Part shown: positions 1-5,747 of the stretch, one piece after another
How the letters are laid out: each line of letters begins with the position of its first letter
Position numbering within the stretch: position 1 is the first letter of the stretch
Assembly (NCBI GenBank): GCA_026387805.1
Contig: JAPLKY010000087.1
Span: forward strand, 1-6,369
DNA from: Candidatus Krumholzibacteriia bacterium
Lineage (GTDB): Bacteria; Krumholzibacteriota; Krumholzibacteriia; Krumholzibacteriales; Krumholzibacteriaceae
Length of the DNA: 6,369 nucleotides
Direction: 5' to 3'
Made by a program: the position numbers and the translations under genes
The notes under the pieces: generated by a model
What the model saw: only the letters and a program-made list of their open reading frames with translations
Told to the model about the DNA's origin: nothing
Database searches by the model: none

Positions 1-1517
1 TCGGTGGAGACAAGACAGGGATGGATGACCTGCTTACGGCTCTCGAAGAGAGCGGCAAAGAGAACAATGACAGCACGAGGTTCAGCTCATCACCATATGC
101 CAGATATGCCAGGTTCTATGAGGCATGGAAGGATACGCTCGCCGATCCGCTCTTGGCAACAGTCTATCATAGCATGACGAACAACTTCGATGATAATGGG
201 AATGCCGGATTAACGCTGACGCCGAACCCTGACGGATTGTATGTGGTGGCTCAATCGAAGCCTTGCGAGTACGGAGAGGATTACAGATTGGTCTACCTCA
301 TAGCTACGCGGGATATTGACCCGACCGAACGTACAATCAAGGTGGATTTGCCTCTGCCGGCCGGCGAAAGAGTGAAATCGGTTGTGCTCTTGAGCCCGAA
401 TTTCGTATCTGAGCGCGAGAGCAAATACGGCAGAGCTATACCCGAGCAAAGCGAAGCGGGGAGCGGCGCTGTAGCTTCTTACGCTACCGAAAAAAATGCC
501 CTGAGCATTGTTTTAGGCAATTTCAACAATTTTTCGATACTCCTGATCCATTTTGAGGACATGTTTTCAACCCGGCTTTCTATTGAGTCGACCTATCCAT
601 TGGACGGGGACCTTGATGTTCCTTGCACCGACTCCGTTGCCGTGACTTTTGACAAACCGATAGCAACCTCAACCGTCAATGAAAAATCCTTCAGGTTGAG
701 CTTTGACGATCGTATGGTCGAAGGACGCTACGAATTGAGCAACGAAGATCGGACCGTGGTTCTGAAACCACGGAAGCCGCTTCAGGAAAACTCGATGCAT
801 AGCGTCACTATCACCACAAATATAGCTAGCACCGACGAGAAGACTCTAACAGGCGACACTTCTTGGTCGTTTCTTACGGCCATCAAAGAACCTCCGCGTG
901 GGAAAAAGGCTTACGATTACGGTTTCTATGCCGCACAGGCTGTGATGTGGTCACAAGTGAACCATGATAAATTACAGGGCTTCTGGTCATTCGGGTTCGC
1001 TTTGCGAGACAATCGTGGACTGGGATGGACCTGGGCGGACATGAATCCGAGAAGCAGTGAAGGTTCGTCTTTCTCTTTTCAAAATGCCTTTGTGATGTTC
1101 CGGCTTGCAAAAGACTTGTACCTCCCCGGCGGCGATTACCAGTCAGAATCGAATAACGATATCTATCTGCTTGCGGGGTTTCAACGAATGGCGATCAGTT
1201 ATCATGACCATGAAGAGTGGCGTGTGTCGAGCCAATCCCCCAAGATCTACAGAAAGAACTCCGTAGTTATGGAAGAGGAACTCTATAAGCCTGCCTTTGG
1301 CTTTGGCTGGATAATGATGGAGCTCGATAGATCAACAGTATCATGTTCGAGCCTGCTCTTTACGCCATTTGAGAACCTGAACTGGGGAATACAGATCAAC
1401 TCCTTTGCCGGCTTTGGCATAGCGCCATATGCCGATGTGATAATCGCTCTCTTCTTCAGTGATAATCCGAAATTCAGCAACTACGGTCTCGGTATGGGGG
1501 TTCAATTTGGCTTCTAG
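1..1517 (+). CDS. Secreted Ig-like domain protein with C-terminal beta-barrel-like region, 5'-truncated
   Basis: The reading frame is open to the left edge, so the gene very likely starts outside the window. The first ATG, at 21, has only a weak purine stretch before it and no signal peptide after it. Counting residues from that ATG: 1-180 is a beta-rich segment containing a stretch (about 88-130, ending VVLLSPNF) that recalls the small trailing beta-sandwich of some glycoside hydrolases, a weak resemblance. Residues about 186-287 read as an SbsA-type Ig-like domain (Big_5): YPLDGDLDVP, then VAVTFDKPI, then TSWSFLT at its end. Residues about 294-498 are rich in Gly and aromatics with alternating polar/apolar stretches and end GMGVQFGF, the C-terminal Phe typical of outer-membrane beta-barrels. 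Inference: an envelope protein with the barrel in the outer membrane. Substrate and role are unknown. The stop overlaps the start of the next gene. I am confident it is a real gene and less sure of the barrel call. Confidence 0.8.
   Translation, partial: GGDKTGMDDLLTALEESGKENNDSTRFSSSPYARYARFYEAWKDTLADPLLATVYHSMTNNFDDNGNAGLTLTPNPDGLYVVAQSKPCEYGEDYRLVYLIATRDIDPTERTIKVDLPLPAGERVKSVVLLSPNFVSERESKYGRAIPEQSEAGSGAVASYATEKNALSIVLGNFNNFSILLIHFEDMFSTRLSIESTYPLDGDLDVPCTDSVAVTFDKPIATSTVNEKSFRLSFDDRMVEGRYELSNEDRTVVLKPRKPLQENSMHSVTITTNIASTDEKTLTGDTSWSFLTAIKEPPRGKKAYDYGFYAAQAVMWSQVNHDKLQGFWSFGFALRDNRGLGWTWADMNPRSSEGSSFSFQNAFVMFRLAKDLYLPGGDYQSESNNDIYLLAGFQRMAISYHDHEEWRVSSQSPKIYRKNSVVMEEELYKPAFGFGWIMMELDRSTVSCSSLLFTPFENLNWGIQINSFAGFGIAPYADVIIALFFSDNPKFSNYGLGMGVQFGF
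95..112 (+). repeat. Perfect 9-base tandem duplication
   Basis: ATATGCCAG occurs twice in direct succession (95-103 and 104-112), producing Tyr-Ala-Arg twice in the first gene. It keeps the frame and looks like a small replication-slippage duplication. Confidence 0.6.
1496..1509 (+). promoter_or_regulatory. Ribosome binding site deciding a TTG start
   Basis: A run of five G (1496-1500), six bases before TTG 1507, is the best Shine-Dalgarno candidate here and lies inside the end of the upstream gene. It supports TTG over GTG 1459 because only the TTG start puts the signal peptide at the N-terminus. Confidence 0.5.
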
Positions 1518-2202
1518 AACAGCGGCAATTGTCCTTGTGGGTTCCCTGGCAGTAGTGCTGTCCGCAGTAGGATTCCATTCGGAAGCAGGCGCAGCTGATT
1601 TTCTTGCTCCGGAGAAACCGTCCTTTCTCTACTCGTTGACCTATAATTCGGCGAATGTTGCCAAGACAGGGGCAATGAGAGGATATCGAACGGATATAAT
1701 GCTCTCGGCGCCATGGATGGCGTGCGGTCTTGGGTACGAGAAATTGACAAGGCTAGATATTGAAGATTTGAAGCGCTCAGATCTCTATGCTTATGCCGCC
1801 TTCGGGGGTTGCACTAAATATAATGAATTCGACTTCATGCTCATGATCGGAGGGGGCTATCGGACAAAGGAGATGAATTCCTATCTTGAGATGGCAGACA
1901 CTCTTCGCCTCATTGCTGATTCAAGGGCAATTCAACTGCCGGAACTCGTGATAATCGGGCTCGCCTCTATGGATATCAGTTCGTCGGTAGGTCAAGGTTC
2001 ACGTTTGTGGGCCATAAACAGGGTTGAACAATCCATATCCGGTGATATTGCCTACTATCTCAATTGGGATGTTCTCTGGGGTGTGACATTTTGGAATTTC
2101 ATGTCGGTCAGTACCAATATCACCTTTGAACTTCAAATCAATGATGGCGGCGATTCATCTGGCAAGGCCGCGTGGGGATTTGGCGCCGCAATGGCCTGGT
2201 GA
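1507..2202 (+). CDS. Predicted outer-membrane beta-barrel protein, function unknown
   Basis: I place the start at TTG 1507, giving 231 residues. A G-run (1496-1500) sits six bases upstream as a Shine-Dalgarno-like site, and the protein then begins with a standard Sec signal peptide: Arg4, a hydrophobic core at about 6-23, and a likely cleavage at AGA|AD after residue 29. The alternative GTG at 1459 would add 16 residues that fit no signal peptide. The mature part has no recognisable enzyme motif. It shows Gly/aromatic-rich alternating segments (for example FMLMIGGGY and WGFGAAMAW) and ends in Trp, consistent with a small outer-membrane beta-barrel. The gene overlaps the preceding stop by 11 bases, suggesting translational coupling, so it probably works with its upstream neighbour. 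I do not recognise the family; a periplasmic beta-protein is the alternative. Confidence 0.75.
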   Translation: MASRTAAIVLVGSLAVVLSAVGFHSEAGAADFLAPEKPSFLYSLTYNSANVAKTGAMRGYRTDIMLSAPWMACGLGYEKLTRLDIEDLKRSDLYAYAAFGGCTKYNEFDFMLMIGGGYRTKEMNSYLEMADTLRLIADSRAIQLPELVIIGLASMDISSSVGQGSRLWAINRVEQSISGDIAYYLNWDVLWGVTFWNFMSVSTNITFELQINDGGDSSGKAAWGFGAAMAW

Positions 2203-2222
2203 CGGGATCTCGGCCTGATGCG

Positions 2223-2329
2223 AAAAGGGGTTGTCGTGCCCGGGAGAATATGAAGGCAACATGGAGTTGCCGGATTCGCGCGGCCTTCAGCAGCTGCATC
2301 GGCGACCATTGCCCCTTTTGAAGGGAGGA
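2223..2329 (+). promoter_or_regulatory. Possible RNA leader with alternative pairings over the ribosome binding site
   Basis: In the 133-base gap, AAAAGGGG (2223-2230) is perfectly complementary to CCCCTTTT (2312-2319). The second arm can instead fold locally: CCCTT (2313-2317) pairs with AAGGG (2321-2325), which is part of the Shine-Dalgarno. The two pairings are mutually exclusive, so the first would free the ribosome site and the second would hide it. This is seen in the sequence, but a regulatory function is only inferred and the arms are short. I saw no convincing sigma70 promoter in the gap. Confidence 0.25.
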
Positions 2330-2335
2330 AATGAA

Positions 2336-3019
2336 ATGAAGTCTCTTTTTGTATTGGCGCTCTGTTGCCTCTGTTTGGCGTGCAATTACAGTAATGCCAA
2401 CAGCGCCCTCCCGCATGCGAAAGAAGTCAGCTATTGCTTGGGCCTTTTTGGCAATGGCTACCAGATCGATGGAGCATCTCTGGGGAATGTGGGTATCACA
2501 GCTGTCTATTTCCTCAATAGCCGTTTTGGTGTGGGATTGGAAGCCTCCTTTCCTGTTGGAAGCGATACGATCTCCAACTATAGCTTGGGCGGTATCGGAG
2601 GATTGGCGTTAGCATTGCATACTAACCTGAATCCGAACACTCGCATATCACACCTAGACTTTCCTCGATTGGAGATGTCCTTGTCGCTTGGATATGGCAG
2701 CTTCACTTATAGCAAAAGACACGGGCTCGCGATCACGTACGGTGAGGATATAAGCGATGATATCTTCTATTTCGATCCCACATTGAGTCTGTACTGGAGA
2801 ATCAGTTGGAGTATAGAGCATGATGGAAGCGGCGATGGGGGCTGCATCATGGGGAGAGTCTGCTCAACGATGCGCGGAATCATTTCCAACTTCAATGGAT
2901 TTGATATTGGTCTGGACTGTGGCTATCGTGTGGCAGCCGGAGCGGATAATAAGGATTTCAGCAACGTAGACTTGTCTGTTTTTCATTTTGGATCATATTT
3001 TCGAATCCTCTTCTGGTGA
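2336..3019 (+). CDS. Predicted exported outer-membrane beta-barrel protein, function unknown
   Basis: The start is ATG 2336, giving 227 residues, chosen because a near-perfect Shine-Dalgarno (AAGGGAGGA, 2321-2329) precedes it and the product opens with a signal peptide: MKS followed by a hydrophobic core. The frame stays open further upstream, but those codons encode a polar, Pro/Arg-containing stretch that does not fit an exported protein. The signal is unusually rich in Cys (10, 11, 13, 16). Cys16 after LA could act as a lipoprotein site, but the -3 position is Cys rather than Leu, so cleavage near ANS|A (after residue 23) is equally likely. The mature protein has Gly-rich alternating segments (LGLFGNGY, GIGGLALALHTNLNP, LSLGYGSFTY) and ends FRILFW. 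This fits a small outer-membrane barrel of the kind often left as hypothetical. It follows the preceding gene by 133 bases in the same direction, possibly in the same operon. Confidence 0.8.
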   Translation: MKSLFVLALCCLCLACNYSNANSALPHAKEVSYCLGLFGNGYQIDGASLGNVGITAVYFLNSRFGVGLEASFPVGSDTISNYSLGGIGGLALALHTNLNPNTRISHLDFPRLEMSLSLGYGSFTYSKRHGLAITYGEDISDDIFYFDPTLSLYWRISWSIEHDGSGDGGCIMGRVCSTMRGIISNFNGFDIGLDCGYRVAAGADNKDFSNVDLSVFHFGSYFRILFW

Positions 3020-3120
3020 GAGGTTCCGTGTCTAGCGACATCGGAGTCGGCCAATAGAGCGGCAAAGAGTCTGTTCCTGGCAGAGTTCGCATAGCCCGGA
3101 AGTGCCACCCAAAAAGTGTC

Positions 3121-3149
3121 TTGCCACGGGCAATCCGAGACGATATTAT
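3121..3149 (+). promoter_or_regulatory. Sigma70-type promoter for metK-ahcY
   Basis: TTGCCA (3121-3126) and TATTAT (3144-3149) each match the -35 and -10 consensus in five of six positions and are separated by exactly 17 bases. Transcription would start near 3156, leaving a leader of about 78 bases before metK. The -35 box lies in a perfect short palindrome, TTGCC-acg-GGCAA (3121-3133), a plausible repressor site. A second -35-like word, TTGACA, sits at 3157-3162 but has only a poor -10 match downstream. Confidence 0.55.
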
Positions 3150-3155
3150 CTATTC

Positions 3156-3201
3156 CTTGACACTTGAAGCCCAAACTTGAATCGTACGGACTCAGGCTTG
3201 A
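3156..3201 (+). repeat. Four CTTGA words in the metK leader
   Basis: CTTGA occurs at 3156, 3163, 3176 and 3197; two copies are the longer ACTTGAA (3162-3168 and 3175-3181), 13 bases apart. All lie between the predicted transcription start and the metK ribosome site. They may be binding sites for a regulator, or chance in an AT-richer stretch. Confidence 0.3.
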
Positions 3202-3220
3202 TATTGGCAATCCGCATTCC

Positions 3221-3226
3221 AAGGAG
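3221..3226 (+). promoter_or_regulatory. Ribosome binding site of metK
   Basis: AAGGAG, seven bases before ATG 3234, is a strong Shine-Dalgarno and fixes the metK start. CAAGGAGT (3220-3227) is also complementary, with one G-U pair, to ATTCCTTG (3152-3159) near the predicted transcript 5' end, so it could be masked in longer transcripts. Confidence 0.7.
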
Positions 3227-3233
3227 TTGATGT

Positions 3234-4397
3234 ATGGCTGAGAAGCATCTTTTCACTTCCGAATCCGTCACGGAGGGGCATCCGGATAAGGTCGCGGATC
3301 AGATCTCGGACGCGGTCGTCGACGCGATCCTCTCCCAGGATCCGAACGGCCGCGTCGCGTGCGAGTGCATCGTCACGACGGGGCTCGCGTTCGTCGCGGG
3401 GGAGGTCCACACGGACGCCTATATCGACGTGCCCTCGACCGTGCGGGGCGTCATCAGGGACATCGGCTACACCGACCCGCATCTCGGATTCGATTTCGAG
3501 GCGGCGGCGGTGCTCACCTCGATCGACGAGCAGTCGGGGGATATCGCGATGGGCGTCGACACGGGGGGCGCGGGGGACCAGGGGATGATGTTCGGATTCG
3601 CCTGCACGCAGACCGACGTGCTCATGCCGATGCCGATCCTCATCGCGCACCGGCTCGTGCAGAGGCTCGCCGAGGTGCGCAAGCAGGGCATCATCGACTA
3701 CATCAAGCCCGACGGCAAGTCGCAGGTCACGATCGAGTACGAGGGCCACGTCCCGAAGCGGATCGACACCGTCCTCGTCTCCACGCAGCACAGCGCGGAG
3801 GTCGGGATCGACCGGATCCGCAAGGACCTCACGAAGGAGGTCATCCGGCCGGTCGTGTCGGGGATGAACGTGGACGCGAGCGACTATCGCATCCTCGTGA
3901 ACCCAACGGGGCGTTTCGTGAAGGGAGGCCCGGCGGCCGACACGGGGCTCACGGGCCGCAAGATCATCGTCGACACGTACGGCGGCTACGCGAGCCACGG
4001 CGGCGGCTGCTTCTCGGGCAAGGATCCGACGAAGGTCGACCGTTCCGCCTGCTACGCGGCGCGCCACGTCGCGAAGAACATCGTGGGCGCGGGTCTCGCC
4101 GACGAGTGCACGGTCCAGGTCGCGTACGCGATCGGCGTGGCCGAGCCGATCTCGGTCATGATCGACACCGCCGGCCGGGGAAAGATCGGCGACGCCAAGC
4201 TCACGGCGATCGTTCGCGACGTCTTCGATCTCACACCCCGGGGCATCATGGATCGGCTCAAGCTCAGGCGCGGCATCTACCGGAAGACCGCCGCGTACGG
4301 CCACTTTGGACGGATGGAACCCGAGTTCACCTGGGAGCTTCTCGACATGGTCGAGATATTGAAATCGAAGGCGGGCATCAGCGGAAAGACCTGCTGA
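3234..4397 (+). CDS. metK: S-adenosylmethionine synthetase (methionine adenosyltransferase)
   Basis: This cytosolic enzyme makes S-adenosylmethionine from methionine and ATP, releasing phosphate and pyrophosphate; it needs Mg2+ and K+ and is normally a tetramer. The 387-residue length is typical of bacterial MetK. Visible family marks are FTSESVTEGHPDK (7-19, His16 and Asp18 of the ATP site), the signature GAGDQGMMFGFA beginning at residue 112, NPTGRF, and the glycine-rich phosphate-binding signature at 256-264, GGGCFSGKD, followed by PTKVDRSA. That last signature usually reads GGGAFSGKD, so residue 259 is Cys instead of Ala, probably a tolerated variant. The three-domain fold is covered end to end with no frameshift. 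The start is set by AAGGAG seven bases upstream. ahcY follows after 29 bases, so the two steps of the SAM cycle are probably co-transcribed from the promoter at 3121-3149. Base composition is much richer in GC than in the genes upstream. Confidence 0.98.
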   Translation: MAEKHLFTSESVTEGHPDKVADQISDAVVDAILSQDPNGRVACECIVTTGLAFVAGEVHTDAYIDVPSTVRGVIRDIGYTDPHLGFDFEAAAVLTSIDEQSGDIAMGVDTGGAGDQGMMFGFACTQTDVLMPMPILIAHRLVQRLAEVRKQGIIDYIKPDGKSQVTIEYEGHVPKRIDTVLVSTQHSAEVGIDRIRKDLTKEVIRPVVSGMNVDASDYRILVNPTGRFVKGGPAADTGLTGRKIIVDTYGGYASHGGGCFSGKDPTKVDRSACYAARHVAKNIVGAGLADECTVQVAYAIGVAEPISVMIDTAGRGKIGDAKLTAIVRDVFDLTPRGIMDRLKLRRGIYRKTAAYGHFGRMEPEFTWELLDMVEILKSKAGISGKTC

Positions 4398-4426
4398 GGA
4401 ATCACACGAGAGAAAGGAATCGAGAG

Positions 4427-5683
4427 ATGCAGTACGACTGTAAGGATATGAATCTGGCCGAGGCGGGGAAGAAGCGGATCGAGTGGGCGTGGCAGAGCAT
4501 GCCCGTCTGCACGGCGATCAAGGGGCGTTTCGAGAAGGAGCGGCCGCTCGAGGGCGCGAGGATCGCGGCCTGCCTTCACGTGACGACCGAAACCGCGAAC
4601 CTCGTGAGCGCGCTCAAGGCCGGCGGCGCCGAGGTCGCGCTCTGCGCCTCGAATCCGCTCAGCACGCAGGACGACGTCGTCGCCTCTCTCGTCGCGCACG
4701 AGAAGATATCGACCTTCGCGGTGAAGGGCGAGGACAGCGAGCGCTACTACGGCCACATCAAGGCCGTTCTCGATACGAAGCCGACGATCACGATGGACGA
4801 CGGCGCCGATCTCGTGAGCATGCTCCACAAGGATCGCCGGGAGCTTCTCGCCGGTATCAAGGGCGGCACCGAGGAGACGACGACGGGCGTCATCAGGCTC
4901 CGCAGCATGGAGAAGAACGGCGTCCTCATGTATCCCATCATCGCCATCAACGACGCCGATACCAAGCATCTCTTCGACAATCGCTACGGCACGGGCCAGA
5001 GCACGATCGACGGCATCCTCCGCTCGACGAACCTGCTCTTCGCGGGCTCGCGGGTCGTCGTGTTCGGGTACGGGTGGTGCGGGCGCGGCACGGCGACGCG
5101 GGCGAAGGGCATGGGAGCGAACGTGATCGTCGTCGAGGTCGATCCCCTGAAGGCCCTCGAGGCGGTCATGGACGGCTACACCGTCATGTCTTCGCTCGAG
5201 GCCGCCGCGGTGGGAGACGTCTTCATCACCGTCACCGGAGATACGTCCATCATCCGCAAGGAGCACTTCGAGAAGATGAAGGACGGTGCCGTCGTCGCGA
5301 ACTCGGGGCACTTCAACGTCGAGATCGACATTCCCGCCCTCGACGGGCTTTCCGTCGAGAAGCGCGCGATGCGCGAGAGCGTCGTGCAGTACGTCCTCAA
5401 GGACGGCCGCAAGATCAATCTCCTCGGCGAGGGGCGCCTCATCAACCTCGCCGCCGCCGAAGGGCATCCCGCGATGGTCATGGACATGAGCTTCGCCGAC
5501 CAGCTTCTTTCCGTGGAACATATCGTGAAGGGGAAACTGAAGCTCGAGAAGAAGGTCTACTCCGTTCCGCGCGAGATCGATCGGATGGTCGCCGCCCTCA
5601 AGCTCGCGAGCATGGGCGTGAAGATCGACGAGCTCACCGAGAAGCAGAAACGCTACCTCGCGAGCTGGGAAGAGGGGACCTGA
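4427..5683 (+). CDS. ahcY: S-adenosylhomocysteine hydrolase, short (Thermotoga/archaeal-like) form
   Basis: Hydrolyses S-adenosylhomocysteine, the product of SAM-dependent methylation, to adenosine and homocysteine using tightly bound NAD+, relieving product inhibition of methyltransferases. Starting at ATG 4427 (AGAAAGGAA just upstream) it has 418 residues. Conserved pieces in order: CLHVTTET with His51, SNPLSTQDDV, the Asp-Asp-Gly at 124-126, EETTTGV (149-155), Lys180, Asp184 and Asn185 in the NDADTKHLFDNRYGTGQST region, the NAD loop GYGWCGRG (214-221), NSGHFNVEID (292-301), and AAAEGHPAMVMDMSFADQ with His347. All catalytic residues known from the family are present. It lacks the C-terminal Tyr-Arg-Tyr extension of the long bacterial/eukaryotic enzyme and ends YLASWEEGT, so it belongs with the short forms of Thermotoga and archaea. 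Some relatives in methanogens prefer S-inosylhomocysteine; this cannot be decided here. It forms an operon with metK. Confidence 0.96.
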   Translation: MQYDCKDMNLAEAGKKRIEWAWQSMPVCTAIKGRFEKERPLEGARIAACLHVTTETANLVSALKAGGAEVALCASNPLSTQDDVVASLVAHEKISTFAVKGEDSERYYGHIKAVLDTKPTITMDDGADLVSMLHKDRRELLAGIKGGTEETTTGVIRLRSMEKNGVLMYPIIAINDADTKHLFDNRYGTGQSTIDGILRSTNLLFAGSRVVVFGYGWCGRGTATRAKGMGANVIVVEVDPLKALEAVMDGYTVMSSLEAAAVGDVFITVTGDTSIIRKEHFEKMKDGAVVANSGHFNVEIDIPALDGLSVEKRAMRESVVQYVLKDGRKINLLGEGRLINLAAAEGHPAMVMDMSFADQLLSVEHIVKGKLKLEKKVYSVPREIDRMVAALKLASMGVKIDELTEKQKRYLASWEEGT

Positions 5684-5689
5684 TCGCCG

Positions 5690-5712
5690 CGTTTCGCGCT
5701 CGTCGCGAAGCG
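5690..5712 (+). terminator. Hairpin after ahcY, possible terminator
   Basis: CGTTTCGCG (5690-5698) and CGCGAAGCG (5704-5712) form a nine-pair stem with one T-G wobble and a five-base loop, starting seven bases after the ahcY stop. It is followed by GGGGGC rather than a T-run, so it is not a classical Rho-independent terminator; it may block 3' decay or slow polymerase. Confidence 0.4.
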
Positions 5713-5744
5713 GGGGCGGAGCGTGCTGTGCTCCGGCCGGCCCC
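5713..5744. terminator. Second hairpin between convergent genes
   Basis: CGGAGC (5717-5722) pairs with GCTCCG (5730-5735) around a seven-base loop, and GGGG (5713-5716) can close on CCCC (5741-5744) across a small bulge. It fills the gap between the converging stops at 5683 and 5748 and could act in both directions, but no T-run accompanies it on either strand. Confidence 0.35.
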
Positions 5745-5747
5745 GGC

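Noticed and set aside
2231..2335. In-frame extension of the third envelope gene to a TTG at 2231
   Set aside because: It would bury the signal peptide behind 35 polar residues and ignore the strong ribosome site at 2321-2329.
3074..3101. Imperfect hairpin (TTCC-T-GGC with GCC-C-GGAA, 12-base loop) after the third envelope gene
   Set aside because: It has an internal mismatch and a long loop, and is followed by GTGCCACCC rather than a T-run, so I cannot call it a terminator.
3156..3233. SAM or SAH riboswitch in the metK leader or the metK-ahcY gap
   Set aside because: The conserved core words of the SAM-I, SAM-II and SAH classes are not visible by eye, and the 29-base gap before ahcY is too short.
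3192..4304. Long open frame on the minus strand opposite metK (370 codons), and a similar one at 4277-5521 opposite ahcY
   Set aside because: Both are Asp/Arg/His-rich translations of the GC-rich antisense strand, with no signal, motif or ribosome site, and lie fully over well-identified genes.
3359..4426. The ahcY frame stays open for over 1 kb upstream through metK, which could suggest a fusion or longer protein
   Set aside because: The translation is a low-complexity Arg/Gly/His shadow of metK. ahcY has its own Shine-Dalgarno and ATG at 4427, and the family's N-terminus begins there.
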